Source: Spiro-02 sp964465155
Lineage (GTDB): Bacteria > Spirochaetota > Spirochaetia > Sphaerochaetales > Sphaerochaetaceae
Direction: 5' to 3'
NCBI GenBank assembly: GCA_964465155.1
Contig: CAYXIH010000014.1
Location: 1-43,035 of the forward strand
DNA: 43,035 nucleotides
The notes under the pieces were generated by a model, which searched no databases, had not been told where the DNA came from, and worked only from the letters and a program-made list of their open reading frames with translations. The first letter of the stretch is position 1. Each line of letters starts with the position of its first letter. This document shows, piece after piece, positions 33,648-40,788 of the stretch. A program made the translations under genes and the position numbers.

Positions 33648-34318
33648 GCCAAGACGATGGGTGTGTGCACCCCTTGGAGCTGACCGATAAGCACCTCATC
33701 CAGATCCAAAGCCGGTGCCAGGATCCTCTGAGCATCGGCTGATTGATATTCAGAAGGGATCCGGTAGCGGTTCAGTCTCCATTGGATACCTGTCGGGACC
33801 ACAGCAGCTATAGCCATCAAATCGGCTGGGCCCAATGTAGGGGCAACCGTGGTCCTGGCCTCCCAAGGGACATCACTGCTTTGCAGGAGGTCCAATGTCT
33901 TGGCAACAGGCTCTGGACTTGCATGGCAAATCTCCTGATACCGCTCCCACGGGGCTTTGACATCCAACGCAACATAGGAAAGCAACCTGGCATCCAGCAG
34001 CTGTGCAACCACCTGCGGGTGGCCACCGTTGGTATCCAGCTTCACCAGGAAGCCCATGGAGACCACGTCCGATACAAACTGAAACAAATTCCCGTGTATC
34101 GTTGGTTCCCCACCACTGATGACCACTGCGTCCAGCAGCCCCCTGCGGGACTGCAGGAACGACATGACTTCATCCGTGGATATGGATGCACCGCCATGCA
34201 GCAACTGCCGGTTGTGGCAGTAGAAACAATCGTAGTCACAACCGGCTGTGAAGAGCACGCACGAAAGATGCTTGGGAAAGTCGATGCAGCTGGTACGCTG
34301 TATCCCCCCAAAGATCAT
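33644..34318 (-). CDS. nrdG: Anaerobic ribonucleotide reductase activating protein
   Basis: A 224-residue radical-SAM activase that makes the glycyl radical on NrdD. The 4Fe-4S motif is C27-x3-C31-x2-C34 in AGCDYDCFYCHN, followed by VVISGGEPTIHGNL and LDTNGG. The start at 34318 overlaps the end of nrdD by 4 bases (ATGA), so the two genes are translationally coupled. The protein is longer than the ~155-residue enterobacterial NrdG and resembles the longer form found in many anaerobes. Confidence 0.93.
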   Translation of the reverse strand: MIFGGIQRTSCIDFPKHLSCVLFTAGCDYDCFYCHNRQLLHGGASISTDEVMSFLQSRRGLLDAVVISGGEPTIHGNLFQFVSDVVSMGFLVKLDTNGGHPQVVAQLLDARLLSYVALDVKAPWERYQEICHASPEPVAKTLDLLQSSDVPWEARTTVAPTLGPADLMAIAAVVPTGIQWRLNRYRIPSEYQSADAQRILAPALDLDEVLIGQLQGVHTPIVLA

Positions 34319-36390
34319 ACGACATACTCCTTGCGCTGACGGTACTCTTCCTTCTTGCCCACATGGAAGTCCCGCACCGGCCGCAGGTACCCAACGACGC
34401 GGGTCCACACCTCAGTCTGCTTGCCACAATGGGGACACACTGTCTGCTCGCCCACGAGATACCCATGGTCGTCACAGGTGGAGAACGTCGGAGTGAGGGA
34501 GATGTACGGCAACTTGTAGTTGGCGAATGCACGCTTGAGCAAGATCTTGGCTATCTCAATGTCTTCAATGCGTTCTCCTAGGTACAGGTGCAGGACCGTT
34601 CCCCCGGTGTACTTGCACTGCAGGGTATCCTGCAGCTCCAGGGTCTGGAAGATATCATCGGTAAACCCAACGGGCAGCTGGGTGGAGTTGGTGTAGTACG
34701 GCACATTCTCCCCAGCTGTGATGATCAGGGGGTAGAGCTCGGTATCCAACTTGGCAAGACGATAGCTGGTCCCCTCAGCGGGAGTTGCCTCGAGGTTGTA
34801 GTAGTGCCCCGTCTCCTCCTGGAACGAGGAGATGAGGGAACGCAGGTGGTCCAACGTCCTCATGGCAAAGGCCTGGCCCTCCTCCGTGGTCAACCCATGG
34901 TCGGCTCCCAGCAGGTTCAGGCACGCCTCATGCATCCCCACCACACCGATGGTCGAGAAGTGGTTTGCCCACCACGACCCCTCCTTGGCCTTGACCGAAG
35001 CAAGCCACCTGGCAGAGAACGGGTACATGCCCCGGTCGGTCTCACGCTCAACGACCTTCCGCTTGATCTCCAGGCTCTCCTTGGCAAGCATGGCCAAGTC
35101 AGTCAGGGACTGTACGAACTCCTGCTCGTCGGCGGACTCATATGCAAGGCGCGGCAGGTTGAGTGTCACCACCCCTACCGACCCAGTCAGCGGGTTCGAC
35201 CCGAACAATCCCCCACCGCGCTTCCGCAGCTCGCTAGTATCCAACCGCAGGCGGCAGCACATCGACAATGCATCTTGGGGAGACAAGTCGCTATTGACGT
35301 AGTTGGAGAAGTAGGGAATGCCATACTTGCAGGTCATCTCCATGATCGCATCTGTCACGGGGCTATCCCACTGGAAATCCTTTGTGACGTTGATCGTGGG
35401 AATGGGGAATGTAAACACACGTCCCGATGCGTCTCCCTCCATCATCACCTCACAGAAGGCCAGGTTGAACATATCCATCTCTTCTTGGAATTCTCCATAG
35501 GTCTCATCCTGAAGCTCCCCTCCGATGATGACGCTTTGGTCAGCAAGGGTACTGGGGACCTGCAAGTCGAACGTCAGGTTGGAGAACGGACATTGGAAGC
35601 CCACCCGTGTCGGGACATTGAGGTTGAACACGAACTCCTGGATTGCCTGTTTCACGCTGCGCATGTCCAGGTGGTCATAGCGGATGAACGGGGCACAATA
35701 GGTGTCGATCGAAGACCATGCCTGTGCTCCGGCTGCCTCCCCCTGTGTGGAGAATGTGGCGTTCACCACCTGGCCCAAGAAGGCACGCAGGTGCTTGGCG
35801 GGTTTTGAGGAGACCTTCCCAGGCACCCCTCCAAAGCCCATGGTCAGCAACTGACGCAAGTCCCAGCCACAGCAATACGGGCCAAAGAACCCCAGGTCAT
35901 GCATGTGCATTGCACCTGAAGCATGGGCCGAGCGGATCTTCGGAGGATATACCTCATGCAGCCAATACTGCTTGGTGAAGCACTCACGGATATAGTTGTT
36001 CATCCCGTTGACCGACTTGCGGGTATTTGCGTTCTCCTGGATCTGCCAGTCCTTGTCCTCCAGGTAGTCCTTGAACATCTTGGTAGTAGCCTGGACCAGC
36101 ACATGGGCGTCCCTGACGCCTTGGCGCTGGTGGCGGTAGAGGATATAGGCCTTTGCCGTTGGAGCATGGCCTGCCGCGATGAGTGTACGTTCGACCTCGT
36201 CCTGGATTTCCTCCACTCCGATGCAGTCTGCCCCCGACTGGTTGAGGGTTCTCAGGACGGTTGATGCGAGGGACTGTGCGTCGACAGACGGCTCTGACGC
36301 GGCCCGTGCGGCCTTGTCGATGGCGAGTGCAATCTTCTGTCCATCGCAGAAGACGACTTGACCGTCACGCTTGGTGATGTGTGTCAGCAT
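34315..36390 (-). CDS. nrdD: Class III (anaerobic) ribonucleoside-triphosphate reductase
   Basis: A 691-residue oxygen-sensitive reductase that makes dNTPs under anaerobic conditions. The N-terminal ATP-cone (about 1-90) begins ITKRDGQVVFCDGQKIALAIDKAA. The core has NATFSTQGEAAGAQAWSSIDTY, FGSNPLTGSVGVVTLNLPRLAY and GEN-type active-site strands. The C-terminal zinc site (CDDHGY ... CPHCGKQTE) precedes the glycyl-radical loop RVVGYLRPVRDF, whose Gly carries the radical made by NrdG. The start at 36390 follows AAAGGA. The leader holds a cobalamin riboswitch and an NrdR box, so expression is probably reduced when vitamin B12 is plentiful and when the NrdR repressor is active. Confidence 0.97.
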   Translation of the reverse strand: MLTHITKRDGQVVFCDGQKIALAIDKAARAASEPSVDAQSLASTVLRTLNQSGADCIGVEEIQDEVERTLIAAGHAPTAKAYILYRHQRQGVRDAHVLVQATTKMFKDYLEDKDWQIQENANTRKSVNGMNNYIRECFTKQYWLHEVYPPKIRSAHASGAMHMHDLGFFGPYCCGWDLRQLLTMGFGGVPGKVSSKPAKHLRAFLGQVVNATFSTQGEAAGAQAWSSIDTYCAPFIRYDHLDMRSVKQAIQEFVFNLNVPTRVGFQCPFSNLTFDLQVPSTLADQSVIIGGELQDETYGEFQEEMDMFNLAFCEVMMEGDASGRVFTFPIPTINVTKDFQWDSPVTDAIMEMTCKYGIPYFSNYVNSDLSPQDALSMCCRLRLDTSELRKRGGGLFGSNPLTGSVGVVTLNLPRLAYESADEQEFVQSLTDLAMLAKESLEIKRKVVERETDRGMYPFSARWLASVKAKEGSWWANHFSTIGVVGMHEACLNLLGADHGLTTEEGQAFAMRTLDHLRSLISSFQEETGHYYNLEATPAEGTSYRLAKLDTELYPLIITAGENVPYYTNSTQLPVGFTDDIFQTLELQDTLQCKYTGGTVLHLYLGERIEDIEIAKILLKRAFANYKLPYISLTPTFSTCDDHGYLVGEQTVCPHCGKQTEVWTRVVGYLRPVRDFHVGKKEEYRQRKEYVV

Positions 36391-36417
36391 GATGATTCCT
36401 TTCGGAGACGGACAGGG

Positions 36418-36462
36418 GTGGGCCATGCCCACACGCCCATGCCATGCTCCGTGGCGGCGTGT
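36418..36462 (-). promoter_or_regulatory. Paired hairpins between the riboswitch and nrdD (expression platform)
   Basis: Two stems are possible in the RNA between aptamer and nrdD. One joins 36462-36456 (ACACGCC in the RNA) with 36437-36431 (GGCGTGT). The other is GTGGGC-ATG-GCCCAC at 36432-36418. They share bases at 36431-36432, so they may exclude each other. There is no T-run, which favours translational rather than transcriptional control of nrdD. Confidence 0.4.
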
Positions 36463-36463
36463 C

Positions 36464-36612
36464 GGAACAGGCAGGTCTTCTGACTTGGGCTTCAGCGGAG
36501 ACAGGCGCCTTCCCAGGATATGATTCCCAGTGGCTATGCCTGCCCCTCAGCCCTTACAGCGGCGGGACCGTGGGGGACTTGCACCCCCTTCCCTTTGAAA
36601 CTGCTTGCGCAG
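36464..36612 (-). ncRNA. Cobalamin riboswitch in the nrdD leader
   Basis: Read on the minus strand, the conserved cobalamin aptamer elements occur in order: AAAGGGAAGGGGGTGCAAG then TCCCCCACGG, the core CCCGCCGCTGTAAGGG, AGCCACTGGG, GGGAAGGCGCC, and AAGTCAGAAGACCTGCC at the 3' side (about 36485-36468). The full set identifies it clearly; the outer boundaries are approximate. It lies directly upstream of nrdD. Cobalamin riboswitches in front of B12-independent reductases are known from other bacteria and turn them down when B12 lets a class II enzyme work. Confidence 0.93.
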
Positions 36613-36624
36613 TACCTATTCCAT

Positions 36625-36640
36625 ACACAACATATAGTGT
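36625..36640. promoter_or_regulatory. NrdR box upstream of nrdD
   Basis: ACACAACATATAGTGT matches the 16-bp NrdR consensus ACACWATATATWGTGT at 15 of 16 positions. It lies just upstream of the riboswitch, where the nrdD promoter is expected. NrdR is the zinc/ATP-cone repressor of bacterial ribonucleotide reductase genes. Confidence 0.8.
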
Positions 36641-36658
36641 ATTGATGTACCATACAGT

Positions 36659-36674
36659 ACACCACCTACACTAT
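36659..36674. promoter_or_regulatory. Possible second, degenerate NrdR box
   Basis: ACACCACCTACACTAT matches about 10 of 16 consensus positions and starts 34 bases from the strong box. NrdR usually binds two boxes about three helical turns apart, so a weak partner site is expected here. The spacing is slightly longer than usual. Confidence 0.35.
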
Positions 36675-36780
36675 TGCAAGCTATCCTTGCTGTCAAGGGG
36701 AAAGAACCAGCTTTTCACGATTCTTGGTTGTCCCTTGCCTACCAACGCGATATGATTGCAGCACAACGGAGGATTTACAG

Positions 36781-37902
36781 ATGGACCTCAAGCTCCTGCG
36801 CAATGCAAATGTCTATACCCCTCAACACATTGGCATCCAAGACCTGCTCATCGCCAACGACTCGATAGTGACGGTCGGAACCAATTTGGATATTCCCCTC
36901 ACGGCAACGGAAGTGATTGACATGGAAGGCCGCACAGTGATTCCGGGACTGATCGACGGGCATGTACATGTCATCGGAGGGGGCGGAGAAGACGGCTATG
37001 AAAGCCGGGTACCACCCTTGAAGTTCTCCGATACCGTTGCAGCTGGAGTTACGACATTGGTCGGCGTATTGGGAACTGACGGGATTACCCGCAGCCTGAC
37101 CGATTTGCTGGCTGCGACCAAGGCCCTGTCGGAGCGGGGCATCAGCGCATACTGTCTCACCGGCTCATATGAATACCCTTCCCGTACCCTCACTTCCAGT
37201 GTCGGGCAGGACATTGTGCTCATCAGCGAAGTATTGGGGGTGAAGATAGCGGTCAGCGACCACCGCTGCTCGCTGCCCACCACTGAAGAACTCACACGGC
37301 TTGCCATGTCGGTGCGCATCGCGGGACTGCTCTCCCACAAGCCTGGGGTGGTGCATGTGCACGTGGGGAATGCCGGCGATGGCATTGCACAGCTGTTGGA
37401 GATTGTCAGGACGACACCGCTGCCCCCATGGCACCTGCGTCCGACACATATGGGCACCCACATGGAGCAGGCCCTGGAGTTCACCTCCCTCGGTGGCTAT
37501 GTGGACTTCACGGCAGGTCAAGGAACTGCTTCACAGATCATCCAATACATGGACCGTGGAGGAGAGCCATCGCTGCTGACGCTCAGCAGCGACTCCAATG
37601 GGAGTTTCCCAAAATGGAATGAACGGCGTCAGATCATCGGGATGACCGCAGGCAAGATGACCAGCCTCTTTGGCGTGGTACAGGACTTGGTGCATCAGGG
37701 AATGCCATTGGAGGATGCCCTTCCTGTCGTCACCACCCATGTCGCGACAGCCATGCAATTCCGCCGCCAAGGAAGCATCGAAGATGGCAAACTTGCCGAT
37801 TTGGTGGTGCTTGACGACGACCTGCAGATCAACAGCGTCATGGCAAAAGGGAAATTCCTGATGCAGGACAAGCAGATCCTGGTCAAGGGAATGTACGAGT
37901 AA
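36781..37902 (+). CDS. iadA: Isoaspartyl (beta-aspartyl) dipeptidase, amidohydrolase family
   Basis: A 373-residue zinc amidohydrolase that cleaves isoaspartyl dipeptides arising from damaged proteins. Metal-site motifs are GLIDGHVHVIGGGGEDG (HxH, first metal), the conserved CLTGSYEYPSRTLT region, VVHVHVG, LRPTHMGTH, and the catalytic Asp in LSSDSNGSFP. The SNGSFPKW sequence is typical of IadA. The start at 36781 follows GGAGG at 8 bases; a frame open to 36724 has no such site. It is divergent from nrdD and shares the 390-base intergenic region that holds the NrdR boxes, but nothing links the two functions. Confidence 0.92.
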   Translation: MDLKLLRNANVYTPQHIGIQDLLIANDSIVTVGTNLDIPLTATEVIDMEGRTVIPGLIDGHVHVIGGGGEDGYESRVPPLKFSDTVAAGVTTLVGVLGTDGITRSLTDLLAATKALSERGISAYCLTGSYEYPSRTLTSSVGQDIVLISEVLGVKIAVSDHRCSLPTTEELTRLAMSVRIAGLLSHKPGVVHVHVGNAGDGIAQLLEIVRTTPLPPWHLRPTHMGTHMEQALEFTSLGGYVDFTAGQGTASQIIQYMDRGGEPSLLTLSSDSNGSFPKWNERRQIIGMTAGKMTSLFGVVQDLVHQGMPLEDALPVVTTHVATAMQFRRQGSIEDGKLADLVVLDDDLQINSVMAKGKFLMQDKQILVKGMYE

Positions 37903-37993
37903 TCATCTGGTGGATATGAAAAATTGATGAAATTTCGGTGAGGAACCCTCAGTTCCCTTGTCCGGGACATCATCGTTGGGGTACGGTTTGCAC

Positions 37994-38704
37994 ATGAGCA
38001 ATGAAGCAAAGACGATTCTCATAGTTGAAGATGACCGGGATATACAGGAACTGATGCGGTACAACCTTGAGATGGCAGGGTACCAAGTGCGCAGTGCGTA
38101 CCGGGGCGACGATGCGCTGAAGGAGCTGGACGAAGCTCTCCCCCAGCTGGTCATCCTCGACCTGATGCTCCCGGGCATCGACGGGCTGGATGTCCTCAAG
38201 GGGATCCGGTTCGACCGGGGGCTGAAGCATCTGCCGGTGATCATCGCATCTGCCAAGAGCGAGGAGAGCGATGTGATCACAGGCTTGGAACTGGGAGCAG
38301 ATGACTACCTTCCCAAGCCCTTCAGCCCAAAGATCCTCACAGCCAGGGTCAAGGCACTGCTGCGCAGGGCAGACAAACCGCAGGCTGACGCGGGATCCGA
38401 CCAGGGGTTCAGCACAAAGGCCGGACTGTCGATGGATCCCATCCGCTTTACATGCACCCTCGCAGATGCCCCAATCAGCCTCACGGCAACTGAGTTCAGC
38501 CTCTTGTACCTGCTCGCCAACGAGGGAGGACGGGTCTTTACCCGCAACCAGATGATCAGCTCGGTCAAGGGAAGCGACTACCCCGTCACCGAACGTTCCA
38601 TAGATGTGCAGATTGCAACGCTTCGCAAGAAGCTGGGCAACTGTGGTGAATTCATCCGTACCGTCTGGGGCGTCGGGTACAAATACCAGGAAGGGGACAA
38701 TTGA
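37994..38704 (+). CDS. OmpR/PhoB-family response regulator
   Basis: A 236-residue regulator. The receiver domain has the acidic pair at E12-D13-D14, phospho-acceptor D56 in ILDLMLPGIDG, and the conserved Lys in DDYLPKPFSP. The C-terminal winged helix has LTATEFSLLYLLANEGGRVFTRNQM, the recognition region RSIDVQIATLRKKLG, and IRTVWGVGYKY. PhoB-like overall, but no pst or phoU genes are in view, so phosphate control is not shown. The ribosome-binding site is weak. The kinase start overlaps its stop (TTGA). Confidence 0.93.
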   Translation: MSNEAKTILIVEDDRDIQELMRYNLEMAGYQVRSAYRGDDALKELDEALPQLVILDLMLPGIDGLDVLKGIRFDRGLKHLPVIIASAKSEESDVITGLELGADDYLPKPFSPKILTARVKALLRRADKPQADAGSDQGFSTKAGLSMDPIRFTCTLADAPISLTATEFSLLYLLANEGGRVFTRNQMISSVKGSDYPVTERSIDVQIATLRKKLGNCGEFIRTVWGVGYKYQEGDN

Positions 38705-40539
38705 AGCTGCGTTCCAAACTCCTGGTATTCGTCGCGGCATTGCTGTGCGTCACCGCCATATGTTGCATCATTGTGGCCAATCTCTCCTTCAGACGCACGA
38801 TCATCAGGTCGACCTCAGCCGACATGGTGCAACGAGGCGATGTCCTGGCCGCTGACCTTGCCAGGGAACCTTCACAACAACAAGCATTTGACATGCTCGG
38901 TGCGAGTGCCCAGCTGCTGGGAGTCCGCGTGACGATCGTCGCCACCAACGGCAAGGTCATGTTCGACTCGCAAGCTCCCTTGGAGGAGATGGACAACCAC
39001 CGCTGGCGTGAAGAGATCAAGATGGCCATCTCGGAAGGAGTCGGCGAGAGCATCCGAAAGAGCGACACCGTGGGTGTGGACATGCTCTACCATGCGCAGG
39101 CAGTGCAAGCGCCTGCGTTGGGAGGGATGGTGATCCTCAGGCTGGGAGCGCCATTGCAGAGCGTCAACATGGGTGTCTCCCAGTTCTCCGTGATGGTCAC
39201 GCCCATCCTGTTGATACTGTTCATCATTGCCATCGGCCTCTCACTGTTGTTCATCAGGTTGATCACCAAGCCCATAGAATACCTTGCAACCACCGCCAGT
39301 GCCTATGCAAGGGGGGACCTGACGGGCCGGTCGATCATCAACGAACCGCAAGAGCTGAAGATCCTCAGCGATGCACTGAACACCATGGCCGAGGAACTTG
39401 CCCACCAGATGCAGATCCTCAAGTCGGACAAACGGCTGTATGCCTCGTTGCTTGCATCCATGAACGAAGGGGTGATCCTGATCAATGCAGACAACACGAT
39501 CTTGTTGGGCAACCGGGCGGCAAATGCAATCCTGCACCTGCCAACCGACCTCGCACAGAAACGGCTCTCGTCCGTATTCGCCGACAACAACCTCCTTGCG
39601 GCGGTGGAGACGGTCAGGACCGAGGCTACATCACAACAGCTGACGGTCATCCGCCATGGCAGGATATTCGGCAAGGGAGCGGCCTATGCGGCACACGGTG
39701 AAGAGACTGTGCTACAAGTCTCCATTGCCCTTGTCGAGGGTATTTCCAAAGAGGTTGTCCTCACCTTCTCCGACGTCACTGCCGTCAAGCGACTGGAGCA
39801 AGTACGTACCGATTTCGTCGCCAACGTGTCGCATGAACTCAAGACACCGCTGACAGCCATACGAGGGTTCTCCGAGACCCTCGCCGAAGGGGAAGCAGAC
39901 ACAGAGACCATGTCGAAGTTTGCACAGATCATCAACCGCAACGCACGGCAGATGGATGGCATCATCGATGACCTGCTCCTGCTCTCGACCTTGGAGAACT
40001 CCCCTACCTCGATGAGCCGTTCCCTCTATCCTGTCTCGACGATCATCGCCGAGAGCTTGGAGAATGTCGCCTACAAGGCACAGCAGAAGGAGATCACTAT
40101 CACGGCGGACGACCAGACCGACGATGCAAAGGTATGGGTCAACCAAGGACTGATCATCCAGGCATTGACGAATATCCTGGTCAATGCAGTGATCTACAGC
40201 ACTCCTGGTTCTACTATCCAGCTACGGGCAAGGTTCGATGGAACCAAGGTCTCGCTGTCGGTGGAAGACCATGGATGTGGGATAGCGACGGGTGATATCA
40301 GCCGGATCTTCGAACGTTTCTACCGGGTGGACAAGGCCCGCAGCAGGAGCCAGGGTGGCACAGGCCTGGGACTCTCGATCGTCAAGCATATCATGTCCCT
40401 GCATGGCGGCACGGTCAGCGTCAACAGCACCCTTGGGGTGGGTTCCACGTTCACCATCACCGTCCCTCGGGAAGAAAAAATCATTGAAGACATGCGTGCA
40501 AAGAGCAATATCCTCTTTCCAAACCATCAAAAGTTCTGA
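38701..40539 (+). CDS. Sensor histidine kinase, PhoR/VicK-like with HAMP and PAS
   Basis: A 612-residue membrane kinase. It has an N-terminal helix (LLVFVAALLCVTAICCIIVANL), a periplasmic sensor of about 130 residues, a second helix (VMVTPILLILFIIAIGLSLLFIRLI), a HAMP linker (TKPIEYLATTASAYARGDL), and a PAS domain (LASMNEGVILINADNTILLGNRAANAIL). H378 lies in NVSHELKTPLTAIRGF. The ATPase lobe has NILVNAVIYS, DHGCGIATGDISRIFERFYRVDKARSRSQGGTGLGLSIVKHI. The start is TTG at 38701 with GGAAGGGG just upstream; it overlaps the regulator's TGA by 3 bases, which supports coupled translation. Confidence 0.93.
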   Translation: MKLRSKLLVFVAALLCVTAICCIIVANLSFRRTIIRSTSADMVQRGDVLAADLAREPSQQQAFDMLGASAQLLGVRVTIVATNGKVMFDSQAPLEEMDNHRWREEIKMAISEGVGESIRKSDTVGVDMLYHAQAVQAPALGGMVILRLGAPLQSVNMGVSQFSVMVTPILLILFIIAIGLSLLFIRLITKPIEYLATTASAYARGDLTGRSIINEPQELKILSDALNTMAEELAHQMQILKSDKRLYASLLASMNEGVILINADNTILLGNRAANAILHLPTDLAQKRLSSVFADNNLLAAVETVRTEATSQQLTVIRHGRIFGKGAAYAAHGEETVLQVSIALVEGISKEVVLTFSDVTAVKRLEQVRTDFVANVSHELKTPLTAIRGFSETLAEGEADTETMSKFAQIINRNARQMDGIIDDLLLLSTLENSPTSMSRSLYPVSTIIAESLENVAYKAQQKEITITADDQTDDAKVWVNQGLIIQALTNILVNAVIYSTPGSTIQLRARFDGTKVSLSVEDHGCGIATGDISRIFERFYRVDKARSRSQGGTGLGLSIVKHIMSLHGGTVSVNSTLGVGSTFTITVPREEKIIEDMRAKSNILFPNHQKF

Positions 40540-40566
40540 TAGTTGCAGGAGATACTCATAAACCGC

Positions 40567-40599
40567 TTGATTTTCTCTACCGTGTTGCACCAAAATCAA
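40567..40599. repeat. Inverted repeat at the boundary of the A+T-rich segment
   Basis: TTGATTTT (40567-40574) and AAAATCAA (40592-40599) are perfect 8-bp arms 17 bases apart, 28 bases after the kinase stop. It may be a weak terminator for the kinase or mark the boundary of the acquired segment. The rest of the 249-base gap (40540-40788) holds the terminator at 40745-40780 and no gene that I can support. Confidence 0.35.
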
Positions 40600-40744
40600 C
40601 GGATAGTGATATCAGTGCTACTGTTCAAACCGCCCGACTGAAAATTACAACCTATGCTGTAATGTTCAGTTATCATCATTGACTCGATTTTTCTCGATCA
40701 CTTCTTGCAAAGGTAAAAAACCCCTCATCCTTTCAATTTTGGTG

Positions 40745-40780
40745 AAAAAAAGTAGACGTCCATTTCTGAACATCTACTTT
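40745..40780 (-). terminator. Terminator of the subtilase gene
   Basis: On the minus strand AAAGTAGATGTTC (40780-40768) pairs with GGACGTCTACTTT (40761-40749) around a 6-nt loop, with two G-T pairs, and runs into a tract of T (A's at 40745-40751). It lies 9 bases after the stop codon. Confidence 0.88.
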
Positions 40781-40788
40781 ATGAGTCT

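Noticed and set aside
34588..35808. A 406-codon open frame on the plus strand opposite nrdD
   Set aside because: It is a shadow of nrdD, whose motifs are complete on the other strand. The same applies to the long open frames opposite clpX (11389-12471) and opposite hypB and its downstream gene (1715-2746).
37994..40539. Naming the two-component pair phoB/phoR
   Set aside because: The domain layout fits, but many OmpR-type pairs look alike and no phosphate-uptake genes are adjacent.
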